DNA of 64,000 nt from Hippasteria phrygiana (lineage: Eukaryota; Echinodermata; Asteroidea; Valvatida; Goniasteridae), in NCBI GenBank assembly GCA_037893225.1, contig JAZGUH010000932.1, forward strand, positions 62,001 to 126,000, read 5' to 3'. Positions within the stretch are counted from its first letter, which is position 1, and each line of letters starts with the position of its first letter. Positions 33,098 through 43,924 of the stretch are shown piece after piece. The notes below the pieces were generated by a model. The model worked only from the letters and a program-made list of their open reading frames with translations, was not told the origin of the DNA and searched no databases. A program made the position numbers and the translations under genes.

Positions 33098-34482
33098 TTA
33101 AAGAGGAACTAAAACGCCAATTTTGTTGTTGACTTTTTGGACTTTTCCGACAGTTCAAATACTCTTTTAACTGATGGAGATTAGTTTGCAGACGAGAGGG
33201 ATTTTTTTATTTAAATAAAAGGGGTTGTTATTCTGAACCATTTATCCTGTTTCGCGAAAGCTCATTATGTATGTTAAATGTATGTACGTGACCCCGTGAC
33301 GTACACGTGTAGAGTCGGTTGATGCTACAGCCAAACACTATGCATGTACGTACGTGGAGTTGATGCTGCTGAAGAGTTTTTGTCGACCTAACTCCTCCGT
33401 TTTCCCGTCTATTTTGTCCAATTTTGATATTATTTCAGTATGAGCATGGTTCTGAGATAATCATTATGCCTCGATCGTGTGTAGTTGGGGGTTGCACGAG
33501 GATCAGCGACAAAAACCATGACCTAACCTTACTGCGATTCCCAGTGCTGAATGGCGACAGTGGGTCCGCTTTGTAGACAATACAATATCTGATTTTGGGC
33601 TGTCAAAATGGTCGAAAATATGTGCAGAACATTTCGCCAAAGACTGTATAGATGATAGTGTTAGTATGAAAACTCAGCTGGGTTTGAAGGCACAATTCCG
33701 TTTGAAGGCTGGAGCCATTCCAACTCGAGGCACCGAGCATTCCAATCGTGCCCCGGACTCACGCGCACCACCGCGACGACGTCGCCTGCGGTTGCCGTCT
33801 TGAGCAGCCAGAGCCCCGGCCGTCTCCCTGTCCACGCTCGCTTGACTCAACATGCATTGTACACGCACGGTACCGCATGCGTTGCATGCGATTGAGTCTG
33901 GTACCTTATAATAGAAATTGTGTGTATAGTTCTGAGAAGGTGCGGGTCCTTATGAGGGCTGCATAAGCAAAGTCGCCAGACTAGAGTATAGCATCAGCTC
34001 ACACACAACTCACCGCGCAGGTCCCAATAAAAGCCGACTGCAAACAAAGGAAAGTATGACTCGTCACTAGCTATTCAGCAAGAACAAGCCTACAACCCCA
34101 ATTCTTAATGTGTCTCACAAAGATATCAACACTTTAAAATATGTTTATCGTAGTATTACTCCTGAATCATGAGCAAAAAGCACAGCAAGTAATACTAGCC
34201 TTAGACAAAAAAATACGTACAGACTCTACGTAAAACATTGTCGTATAATACAGTGACGTCATATGTTTCTACACGTATACGTCAATACTCGCGCGATACG
34301 GCACGCAGTTGACCTCGGCCTTTTCTGAATCGAGTCAAAGTGGCTCAGAAAGAAAAGGCTCAAAAACATTTTTTTTGATTTTTCAGAATCATGAAACTTG
34401 TTACATTAGTTTTGGGGAGGCATAAACTATCAGATAAGTCAAAAAAGTCAGAAAAGAAATTGGCGTTTTAGTTGGTCTTTAA
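33098..34482 (+). mobile_element. Kolobok-like element with THAP ORF, TTAA target duplication
   Basis: 33102-34478 (1377 bp) has inverted ends AGAGGAACTAAAACGCCAAT on the left and, as reverse complement of the right end, AGACCAACTAAAACGCCAAT. TTAA occurs on both sides (33098-33101 and 34479-34482), and the empty site can be recognised because the flanks rejoin a Penelope-type GAACTTAAGC sequence. It encodes a THAP domain (33466-33803) but shows no catalytic transposase domain. TTAA duplication plus a THAP protein is the published signature of Kolobok transposons, so this is a likely internally deleted copy. Confidence 0.7.
33466..33803 (+). pseudogene. THAP domain of the Kolobok-like element, frameshifted
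   Basis: ATG at 33466 gives MPRSCVVGGC (C-x4-C) and RFPV, then runs to a TAG at 33574-33576 (36 codons). A shift of reading frame near 33545 restores the rest of a THAP finger: RQWVRFVDN, then KICAEHF (the C-x2-H pair) and, about 25 residues later, LKAGAIPT, the AVPTIF-like box that closes THAP domains. This second frame ends at TGA 33801-33803 after an Arg-rich stretch. All zinc ligands (C, C, C, H) are present across the two frames, so only the frame is damaged. The stop soon after the domain implies the transposase body is deleted. Confidence 0.7.
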
Positions 34483-34550
34483 GCAATTAAGTTCTTGAAA
34501 GAACTTGCTTAAGTTGGAAACGTCAGGCCAGCTAATTTGTTGATTCATTT
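34483..34550 (+). mobile_element. Head-to-head Penelope-type ends
   Basis: 34483-34495 continues the minus-strand fragment broken by the Kolobok-like insertion. It then meets a plus-strand end, GAAAGAACTTGCTTAAGTTG followed by GAAACGTCAGGCCAGC. The two ends face each other. Confidence 0.5.
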
Positions 34551-35059
34551 CATTGAGACAGATACAATGCAGTTACCAGACTATGTTCGCGGCGCACACA
34601 CAAATCCATCCACATTTCCGCGTTTTTGCATCCCTGTGGAGACATGGCATTGTTCTCCCCTTTGTCCCTGTACTTAAGCAAACCCCCATAGACCATTCAC
34701 TGGTAAACGTATCTTGACTTCGAATAGCACATAATGGTCAGGTTACCAGTTGTGTAGGGTTGAGCAGCGCTACTCAAATCAAAGGCTAAGTGAATTCCCG
34801 CCCATATCCGGCACCATTTGTCCACAGGGTACGGTATATCTCTCCATCCACACAAATTCCAAACCCAAATTTCAGTGTCAAAATATGGATGAATAAGACA
34901 CGAGTAAGCTTCCTGCTCCACAAAGACCCCATTAAAAAAATAATGAAAAACTCATCAGTGCAACGTTCATGCAATAATGCACCGCCAGGAACGTTAAAAA
35001 TAGGACAAAACCAACACATAGTACACACACATGCACGCACACAGTCATGTAAACGGGTG

Positions 35060-35215
35060 CAATCGTGGACCTCCCATTGTTCCTCTTTTGTTTATACTCT
35101 AACTTTTTCGGAAGGCCTCCCATTGGTTTTTTATACGATTTTCAATCGTGGACGTTAGGTCAAACGTGGACCCCTTTGTCTACGCTCGAATTCTTTTGTC
35201 CTAGGTCCACGATTG
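35060..35215. repeat. Motif-cassette repeat, copy A1
   Basis: Bounded by CAATCGTGGACCT and AGGTCCACGATTG (inverted), with two further direct copies of the motif (CAATCGTGGACGT, CAAACGTGGACCC) inside. Between motifs 1 and 2 lies the family framework CCCATTGTTCCTCTTTTGTT .. CCCATTGG..ATACGATTTT. Flanks ACACAGTCATGTAAACGGG and CCGGCATATACAAACTCA are shared with A2 and A3. Confidence 0.75.
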
Positions 35216-35869
35216 CCGGCATATACAAACTCATAGAAACACAATGGGCACTCGCATAGTGACGTCATCTATCTCCACGCAGCTACGTCACACGATTGGA
35301 TTGTAAACCCTGAGCTTTTCTGATTCTGAGCGAAAGAGACTCCAAAGTAAAACTTCTCTAAAATTGCCAAATCCATGCATACACTCTTCAAACCTACTTT
35401 GTTAGGTTTGGGGAAGCATAAGCTCTCAGAAAAGCCACTAAAGTGGAAAAATGCAAATTGGTTTTCTTTCCTCTTTAATATTCTGTACATGAATAGGAGA
35501 TGGAAAGAATTCCATATCCGGACATCATCCGAGTTCATGCGTACAAAACCTATATTTTTCTCATTCCTAAACAGTATTATAGGTTATCCAACTTCCGAAA
35601 TTTAAGCGTCCTTTGTGGTAAAGCTGGGACATCCTCAGCATTAAAAATCTGATGTCCGGATATCATGTATATGGAATTCTTTCCGACCAAGCAATGAAGC
35701 ATGTCAAGCAACATTAACGTTTTAATTTCCCATGTTTTGTTATAAAGTTTACATACGAAAGTAAACCGATATTGTAATATTAAGCTCACATTCTTGCTAA
35801 GAATAAGATACATGTAATTAAACTCCTTAACTTTCGCCCACTTGTTAATTTTGTCCCCGCCTAAAGAAT

Positions 35870-36469
35870 TTAAAGGGACACATTGCCTTCAAATGTCATG
35901 AAATTTTGCTGTTTGGAAATGTTCCTTATCTTTTATAAGAGTTGTTCATGCAAAAAAACACGTATAATTTGTTGTAATTAGTGAGTAGTGATTACAAAAC
36001 AAAAAAATGGCCTCTGATCCCTGACATCTGACCCGCGAAACATAGACTTATTTCCAGTAGTAATAAATACCACCGTCTAAATAATGCGCAAAATACGCTG
36101 TAAAAGTCTTTAGGCTGGCGCCGCAGCCAGTGGCCTTGTAAACCTATCAGATGATCGCCAGGTACCATTCTCTACCTCGCGACACATATCGCGCCGTGCC
36201 ACAGTACATCAAAATGGATCAACAGAACGTACTTCAACCAGCTGCGACTGGAAATACGACTGGTGAACACGGTCCGCCATTTTGTGGAGTCAAAAGTTTG
36301 GTTCTACAAAATGGCGGACCGTTATTTGTCACGAAATTAAACAAAAACCACGCAATTTGAAGGGATAGTTATGTGAATCTTTATATTCTACTTTAAAAAA
36401 GCTTCCCAACCATATCCATTTCAGTTTTATAGCCCAAATCGCAAAATCCAAAGCAATGTGTCCCTTTAA
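35870..36469. mobile_element. TTAA-flanked MITE, copy 2 (inverted)
   Basis: 35874-36465 (592 bp), flanked by TTAA at 35870-35873 and 36466-36469, is the reverse complement of the element at 31490-32086 along its length. Termini AGGGACACATTGCC / GCAATGTGTCCCT. The two copies bracket a 3.8-kb segment that contains both THAP fragments. Confidence 0.75.
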
Positions 36470-36611
36470 ATACACCCGCTTTGACAGAACACCGAGTCGT
36501 CGTCGCCGTGCGTTACACGTAATGTTTGTGTACGTACTTGAACGTAAAGTTTGACCGAGGTGATGGCGTCGCCATGCCGTTGCTAAAGTGGGCGGGGCTT
36601 ATGGTCAAATC

Positions 36612-36695
36612 CGGATCGGTCTATTGGTAAGGCGTCTGATTTTGATGGCCGGGGTTTTTGGATCAAATCCCTGCCGTGCTGGTCCTCTTTTTTCG
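36612..36695 (+). ncRNA. tRNA-like segment (possibly a SINE head)
   Basis: GGTCTATTGGTAAGGCGTC resembles a pol III A box and D arm. GGATCAAATCC, about 40 bases later within GGGGTTTTTGGATCAAATCC, resembles a B box and T arm, and a T-run follows at about 36689-36694. Arms are too degenerate for a confident tRNA identity, so a tRNA-derived SINE remnant is more likely. Confidence 0.35.
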
Positions 36696-37004
36696 AAAAG
36701 ATTTAAATTTTAGGTTTTAGGCCTAAATCAATTGGTTATTTAAATAGATTTAATTTTCTTACCTTTAATTTCAGTGGTTTTGGATAATTTTTTTAAAAGG
36801 AAAATAAAGTCCGAGAACCATTTGGTTCTTAGTCTGGTTCCAACAGCAAACATCGTGACGTTGAATCAATTACGTCGGGGAACTACGCAGTTATGCAATG
36901 AGGGCTGCCGTAACAATAGCCACTGCGGTTATTATATTTTTGAAGCCCACAGATGTTCTCGGAGCTGTTGCAAAGTATGTTTTTCTGTTTATGACGACTT
37001 TCTA

Positions 37005-37260
37005 TATTATAGATATTCAAATCTCTTTTTAAAATGAAATATGTGATTTGGTTGTATCTAAAGTTCATAAAATCTGGGTACAGGTGAAATTGCTTTTGGG
37101 TCATTATTGGGGTTATTTCTTATATTAAATAAGAAATAACCCCAATAATGACCCAAAAGCAATTTCACCTGTTACAGTAGGCCTACCCAGATTTTATGAA
37201 CTTTGGATACAACCAAATCACATAATTATTATTTCATTTTAAAAGAGATTTGAATATCTT
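37005..37260. repeat. Large palindrome (~115-bp arms)
   Basis: Left TATTCAAATCTCTTTTTAAA..GGTTGTATC..CAGGTGAAATTGC..TTATTTCTTAT is complementary to the right half around a centre near 37125. The right arm has a short insertion (TACAGTAGGCC). It is a MITE or foldback inside the putative intron. Confidence 0.7.
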
Positions 37261-37415
37261 TAAAAAAAATGGCTTTATTGCTGTTGTTTCTAAAGGAAAC
37301 GTTTGATTTTATTAGCCATGAAGGTGCATGAGTTGTCCCTATAATGTGCCGTTTCAGAAATTGTGTAAACTAGTCTTATCTTTTATACTTAATGTTGTTA
37401 TTCTTATTTATCCAG

Positions 37416-37534
37416 AACAAAGGAAGAACTTGGCCATACATGTTCTTCCACTTCTGTTTACTGGAAGAAGGAAGGGGAGAGGAGGCCGTATCAGTTGCAG
37501 TGAGTCTTCAGGAGCTTTTATGGACTTCCAGAGA
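37416..37534 (+). CDS. Internal exon of an unrecognised host gene
   Basis: Acceptor TTATTTATCCAG precedes 37416 and donor AGA|GTAAGT begins at 37535. The exon is 119 bp. Read with one base carried in, it encodes ..EQRKNLAIHVLPLLFTGRR.. and ends ..FMDFQR in phase 0, matching the phase of the next exon at 38218. The Arg/Gly-rich segment and 'HVLPLLF' recall SAM-associated uncharacterised animal proteins, but I cannot name the family. Confidence 0.5.
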
Positions 37535-38217
37535 GTAAGTATCTAAATCTTACATCTTTTATTTAATTAAACGAACGGTTCACACTCTAAAATTCAGGGC
37601 TGGAACAAAGCATCAACTTTAAGACCTTCATTATGAAACCTTTTGACCCCCATTTTTTTAATGCAAGTCACCCGTCACAAGAAAAATATGACCGGCATAA
37701 TACTGTGAATGATGCACTGCCATCAACTATACAATAATATGCAAGTACAGTTTCAGCCATATGCACTAAAAATATGAAAACTACAATGCTCTTTGAAGGT
37801 AGTGACATTTTTGCTGGTTCTGCCCACAACTTGTTCCTTTCTTAGCCTGCCCATGTACTCAGCTCCAGTTCAGGAAAATTTACTTTTTCCATGTCCTGCC
37901 CTGAGCAGCATTGTGAAGCACATTTAAGATCTACACACTCCCCCAATATTTTTTCAAATGCTAGTGCTAGTTTTTACTGTAGATCTGTCATTTAGTTGAA
38001 GTGCTGTTTATAGAGGTTGTTGGGTTAGCTTCACTGAATTTGCTCAGTTTGTTTCTATGTTGAAGTCTAAATCATTATAATGCACATAAAGTTCATGCCT
38101 ACATGGCTATACACGTTAAGCAAAAAAATGTTTTGAAGTTGACTTTTTCTTTGTTGTAAATAATTGGGGATTTGGTTTATGTACACAGTATTTATATTGC
38201 TTTTTGTACTTCTTTAG

Positions 38218-38503
38218 GAAAACATGGACTTGGAACCACGGTACTTGACCGTAAGTAAATCGGCCGCCTCAACCATCACCACAAGTCTTCGTGATCATGG
38301 AGAGGAGGGCTATGCAACCATCCCGCTTCTTAAAGCACCTGATGTATGTTTCAAGTCCTACTTTGTGTGTAGTCTACAGTATCAGGATAAGTGCGATGGG
38401 GCATGGGAGTTCTTAGAATCAAGGGCATTGTTAAAAGTAGCACTATCAGAAATTTTAGAGACTTCAACTCCAGCAAAATGTACGCCCATCATAATTGTTT
38501 CAG
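38218..38503 (+). CDS. Internal exon of the same host gene
   Basis: Acceptor TTTTTGTACTTCTTTAG precedes 38218 and donor CAG|GTAATC begins at 38504. The 286-bp exon is fully open in phase with the previous exon and encodes ENMDLEPRYLTVSKSAAST.., then LLKAPDVCFKSYFVCSLQYQ and WEFLESRALLKVALSEI, ending in PIIIVS. A GTAAGT at 38251 inside the exon could be a cryptic donor. The sequence has a normal amino-acid mix and no repeats. Function unknown. The reading after 38503 stops within six codons, consistent with an intron. No later exon was recognised before 40 kb. Confidence 0.55.
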
Positions 38504-40630
38504 GTAATCTAAAGTTTAATTAATGACCATAAAAGTTGTAGTAATAAAAACAGTACAAATATGCAAAAAAGAAAAGTAATACAAATGAAGTTTGTTAGTC
38601 TTTTCATTTTTTCCGACCTGAAAATTCAACAGTGATCAGAACAGTACAGTACAAGGCAATCTTTATGATTGCCAAGTTCTAAAACAATTCAGTGTAATAC
38701 TGAATTTTAAGCAGACTGCATTATTGTGGATTTAACATTTTCAAGAAGTTTTTAAGAATCTTCGAATGGTAGTTTGTTGAAGCCAGAAAAAAGTTCACAT
38801 CAAAGTAAAAATATTTTTTTCCTTTAACAAAACTACATAGACCATATTTCAAATGACCACTGACTTTTCTGCAACCCCAAAAAGAGTAAAAATAAAATTG
38901 TCTGACATGTGATGCTAATTAAACTATTCAAGAGACAAGTATTAAAGAACTTCACTCATAATAAGTAACTGTGTGCTTGCATTTGTTGCATGTTATCCAT
39001 AAACTAAAAAACAAACCTGATAATGTATCTTTTGAGAAAGAAAAACTAGCCTAAAAAGATTGGATTTTCTGTAGTTTTTAGCTTTAACTCTTTTATTCTA
39101 ATTAATGAAATACCTGCGAGTTTTGATGACCAATCTAGAGCTTTATCCTTAAAGACTGACTTATTTTTATGTCACACAGGTATATAACTGTTGAACTTTG
39201 TGTTTTACTATTGTTATTGTTACAAATCAACACTGAATTATGGACAAACAATACTTCTGAAGTATATTGTAACTAAAAATATTGAATAAAATTGGACAAT
39301 GATTACTTGGAAATTGTAATAAGTGATTGAGAATATATTTACAGTTATGTTTTGCATTAAATGTTCTTGATTATGTGTTGATTTATTTCATTTTTGAGAA
39401 ACTTATTTAACCTTTTATTAATAAATACCAAATTACCTGAATATTTAGTAAACCTTTGACATGGTAAAACAGTAAAAAAAAACACCTTAAAATAAAGTAA
39501 AATTCTAGTGATTCTACATAGAAACGACGTATTTTTTAACTACCAAATTTGGTAAAATTTTACCAAATTGTTTTTACCGAGATATTGGGCAAATGTTCGT
39601 ACCAATTTTGAAAGTAAAATTTTACCAAACTTTTATGAAAAACTTTACCCAACACCTGTTGTGTAAAGTTTTACCTAACTATTAGCAGGTTCGTATGGCA
39701 CATTGCAATTATGTAAAATTTTACACAACCTGTGTAATTTTTTCTGTGAGTGTAGACTTATAAACAAGTAGCCCACATCGTGGCACTCAGTTCTCTAAGA
39801 GTAAGATTATTAGAAAAAACGTTCAAATTTCATCTGTTTATTTCATAACATTTCATTCACATGTACACAACAAGTGCCATGGAATATTTGTCTGAAAGTT
39901 GCATGGAATTGGAGGTTGGCGATATAGAAGTAGAACCTTACACTGGAGAACCAATGACATGTATGCCGAAACTCTTGTCAGAGAGGACGACTCGGCACAC
40001 GGGGTGCTTGTCCATGTAAATGTGCACAGCAAAACTGCAACGTGTCTTGTCGCTGTGGGACAGTTTGCGCTAAATTTTGTACACAAAATCGCACAGGCGG
40101 GGTATCCGTAAAAGGGTCTATGTATTATGTGTACATTCATTTGGATGTATCTTGTTTGTATCTTGCTTGTAAACTTAGGTCGATAAAAAGCTTCAGGCTT
40201 ATTTTGACCCGTCACTTCAATAACAAAATTATCATGCTACTGTAGTGGCTGCAGACAGTTCTTTAGCAGCGAACAAAATATTAAAATCTAGCACTTAGGA
40301 GTACATTATTTTTTTAACAGTTGATAGATGGAGCCAGAACCACCAAAATGACATTGTCATGTATTACCCTGGAAAATGCGGTGCAAGTATTATAATATGC
40401 GGCGGCGCAGGCGGACTAAAGCCGACCAATTACCGACTTGATTTCAAGTCTAAGACCCTTGTGGCGATCCAAAATCATGCACGTTTAGTTGAGTATCTAT
40501 GGGGGACCCCGTGCACCCCCCCCCCCCCCCCCCGAACTAATCCACACCAACTTTTGTTGGTGCGTTTTAAGGTCCTAAAACACATTTGGGATGTTAACAG
40601 TGAAAACAAAACCGATGCTCTGGTGATATC
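38504..40630. other. Probable intron or intergenic DNA, no further exon recognised
   Basis: AT-rich to about 39450. Then 39470-39750 is a MITE-like block of GTAAAATTTTAC and TTACCAAATTT palindromes ending TTACACAACCTGTGTAATTT. Around 40010-40110 one frame is unusually Cys-rich (CPCKCAQQNC..CRCGTVC) but has no start or splice support. A C-run lies at 40508-40533. Confidence 0.35.
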
Positions 40631-41110
40631 CAAGATAGCGGCCAATATGGCCGCCAAAAATGGTTAACATTTGGAAAAGTCATATATCAGCCAAAGAATA
40701 TGATAAAAAACATTTTAAAAATTGTTAGATATATGTTTTTGACCCTTACAAATTCATTTCTGGTATTCTTGTTTTGCTATCATGCTTCAAATTCAAGATG
40801 GCGGCCAATATGGCCATCAAAAGTGGTCAAATTTGAGAAAAATCGTATATATCAGCAACAAATTATGATAAAGGCATAAATGAAATGATTTGATATATTT
40901 GTTTACCCTTACAAAATACTTTCAAGCATTCTTTTATTTTGCTACCATGCACCAAATTCAAGATGGCGGCCAATATGGATGGCAAAAAATGTCAAATTTG
41001 AGAAAAGTCATATATTGGCCAAAAAAGGTAAGTGAAGAGTATAAGTGAAATGATTTGTAAACATGTTTCAAATTCAAGATTGCAGTCAAAATGACCGTGG
41101 TAAATTAAGA
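40630..41110. repeat. Tandem units with AAGATGGCGGCCAATATGG
   Basis: Four diverged ~150-160-bp units, each containing CAAGATGGCGGCCAATATGG or a variant (about 40631, 40795, 40961, 41075), followed by a gccAnnAAAAnTGgTcAAATTTGAGAAAA context. The core matches the YY1 consensus AAGATGGCGGC. Similar motifs occur in unrelated repeats at 49.2-50.7 and 59.6-61.6 kb. Confidence 0.6.
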
Positions 41111-41405
41111 GAAATACAAAGTACATGTATCAGTAATATTTAAAAATAACCACGAACACTCACTTGCTGTTGTGAAAGAGAAAATATTACATATACCAAT
41201 TCTTTAATATCTGGAGGTATCTCACAAAAAGGCTAAAGTAAAACTATAGACATTCTATATAGTGATTGTCAACCGCTTTAACACACACACGCTTGGTACT
41301 GTTAAAGACAAATTAATATACATTTTGTACCCATGTAATTTACATCTGGAGGTATCTCAAATGTAGACATTTTATATAGCGATAATTGTCCACAGCTTTA
41401 ACACA

Positions 41406-43025
41406 TACAGTCGACTCCCGTTATAACGAGCTCGGTCATAACAATATCCCGGACAAACCTTTTGTCCCGATACGGGCATCATGCTCCCGTCTTCTAATTC
41501 AGGCAACGCACCTAAGCTTCACCTATGCCATCAATGTACCTTTGTAAGGACTTCAACCCAACGTTATTTCATCTCGCCGATCTTAAATAAATTCAATGGG
41601 ACGGTGATAATCAGCGCCGTGGGTCTAGTCGCTAATCCCCCCGCTGCGGTTTCCCTTAGCATGACCAGGCTCACGACTGCGGCACCACGCCGCCAAATGT
41701 TTTGTTATATTATTATAAACGGACAATAGGGGGCGCTCAGGAGATAAGTGTTATCATTGTAAGGAATAGCGTTTAGTGCTGCCGCCCGAACATCGGGTGC
41801 GTAATTGCTCCCTATTGTTGGCTTGTGGCTATTAAAAAATGCATTAGAGAAAAATGCACTATGTCTTTTGTTATTGCGTGTCAATCAGTCTGTCTGTCGA
41901 AAATAAAACAAAGGTTATTCCGAAGAATACAGTTTAAAAGTTAAAAAAATAACGACTGTCTCCCCCCCCCTCCAACAATAAAAAACCAAATCCCACTGAC
42001 AACAGGTCCCCCACCAAAAACCAAACACAAAGGTTATTCCGAAGAATAAGTTCGAAAAACTGAAGTTTAAAGAATACCCTCAACAAACCCCCCCCCGCCA
42101 AAAATGAGTCCCACTGAAAACAGGTGTCCCAGAAACTTTAAATGCCCCACCAAAAAAACATAGGTTAATCCGAAATTATAAAAATAAAACAAAGGTTATT
42201 CCGAAGAATAAAGTTTAAAAGTTAAAAAAATAACGACTGTCTCCTCCCCCCCTCCAACAATAAAAAACCAAATCCCACTGACAACAGGTCCCCCACCAAA
42301 AACCAAACACAAAGGTTATTCCGAAGAATAAGTTCGAAAAACTGAAGTTTAAAGAATACCCTCAACAAACCCCCCCCCCCCCCCCCCGCCAAAAATGAGT
42401 CCCACTGAAAACAGGTGTCCCAGAAACTTTAAATGCCCCACCAAAAAAACATAGGTTAATCCGAAATTATAAAAACTTAAAAGAATCCCGCCAGAAACAA
42501 TAATCCCCAATTACTCCACAAAGTCAACAACAAAAATTAGAATTTCACATCCAAGGAGACACTAAAACCCGGAAGTAATATTGGCGCCCTCTCTTGCCCG
42601 ATTCCAGCAAATGCAAAACGAAAGCAAAATGTCACTCGGCACGATTTGTGCGAGTATTAACCTACTTGCCTGATTCTTCTCGGCGATTTTTCTCAGCGAT
42701 GATGACTTCTCCTCCGGATTCAGGTCGTCAAATATTACACAATGTACTCTTAAAGGTATTCTATTTGTTTCATTTTATTCATCACCATCAGTTAAATATT
42801 ATATTAACAGACGTACATACCAAGTTACCAACATACGTTCATCTTTTCATGAGTTCGGACGTGCGTTACACGATTACAACACGCGCGCACATGTACAAAT
42901 ACATGTAGCACGTAACTTGTGCACAACGAATGGGAAAAACTGCGCTCCGGTTGTAGCGAGGTTCCGGCTATAACAACAGAATTGTGAAAGTCCGCCGGAC
43001 CTCGTTATAACGGGAGTCGACTGTA
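41406..43025. mobile_element. pogo/Tigger-type non-autonomous element
   Basis: 41408-43023 (1616 bp) has inverted ends CAGTCGACTCCCGTTATAAC and its complement, flanked by TA (41406-41407, 43024-43025). This terminal sequence is characteristic of Tigger/pogo elements of the Tc1/mariner group. The insertion interrupts a local repeat with CATCTGGAGGTATCTCAAAT. Inside, a 281-bp block is duplicated in tandem (about 41901-42181 and 42182-42477), the copies differing mainly in C-run length. No transposase. Confidence 0.75.
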
Positions 43026-43430
43026 CTTGGTATTGTGAAAGACAAAATAATAAACCCATATAATACATCTGGAGGTATCTCAAATAAAGGCAAACTTAAA
43101 CCTAAGGTAACTGGTTTGCGGTAGCACCATGTATTAAATCTCTTTTGTGAGTTTGTGTTGTTCTGAAAAGAACTGGAGGGAACTCAACGTTTCGGACAGT
43201 ATGCTCTGCCCGTCGAGGGATTTCAACGGTGAAGCGGGCTTATGGTGTCTAGAAGCGATGAAGCGTGAGAAGGATGCAAACTCATGCAGGGCTTGGGATT
43301 GCTGGATGATCATTGAGGCGTTTTTATTTTGAAGGAAGGGAGCGAAGGGGGGGGGGGGGGGGGGGGTTGCCAAGGTAATAGGGGGTTGCCAAGGGTATAG
43401 GGGACCCATAGGCTGGAGAACTAAGTTATC

Positions 43431-43850
43431 CTAGGGTATAGGAGACCCATTTGACTGGGAGGTAAGGATGGGGCCCCAGATGTCGCTGATGGAGAAACCG
43501 ATGTCTTGGGGAACCGTGTTGTGCTTGAAGATTTCAATGGCTTCTCTAGTGCGGCAGGGGTACCAGCGTTCGATGCTGGTGATGAGTTCGGCCTGGCTCC
43601 AGTTGATCTGATGGTCTTCGGTGTGGGAGTGTTTGACTATGGATGATTTCTCATAGTCTCCCTTTCTGCCATGGGCTTTGTGTTCATTGAGTCTGGTGGG
43701 GAGGTCCCTGCCAGTCTCGCCGATGTACACTTTGCCACATTGGCAGGGGATCTTGTACACTCCTGGCCTGCGCTCCGGGTCTGACCGGTCCTTGTGCGAA
43801 GTCAGCAGATTCTGGATATTCGGGGGCTGTGTGGTAGACTCGAAACCCAT
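43431..43850 (-). pseudogene. Penelope GIY-YIG endonuclease domain
   Basis: A 139-codon frame. The nuclease core reads GVYKIPCQCGKVYIGETGRD (GIY-YIG as GVY..VYIG), then LPTRLNEHK with the catalytic Arg, SSIVKHSHTEDH and an E in 'REAIEI'. The CQC pair is the zinc-binding or linker cysteine motif usual in Penelope-like elements. The upstream coding frame lies in another register (44244-43684), so at least one frameshift separates it from the RT. The domain nicks target DNA to prime reverse transcription. Confidence 0.85.
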
Positions 43851-43924
43851 GCTTGTGGAGGATGCGCTGGATGTGATGTGAAGTACTGCCTAAGTAGGGG
43901 AGAGTAACAGGACTAGGGACCCTA

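Noticed and set aside
36774..37037. Exon after TTTAATTTCAG with Cys-rich tail
   Set aside because: The acceptor looks fair, but the phase does not fit the exon at 37416 and the tail runs into a palindrome; no protein-like pattern.
39899..40245. Cys-rich reading CPCKCAQQNC..CRCGTVC, metallothionein-like
   Set aside because: No start codon, no splice borders and competing frames of equal length; Cys richness may be chance. Worth only a profile search.
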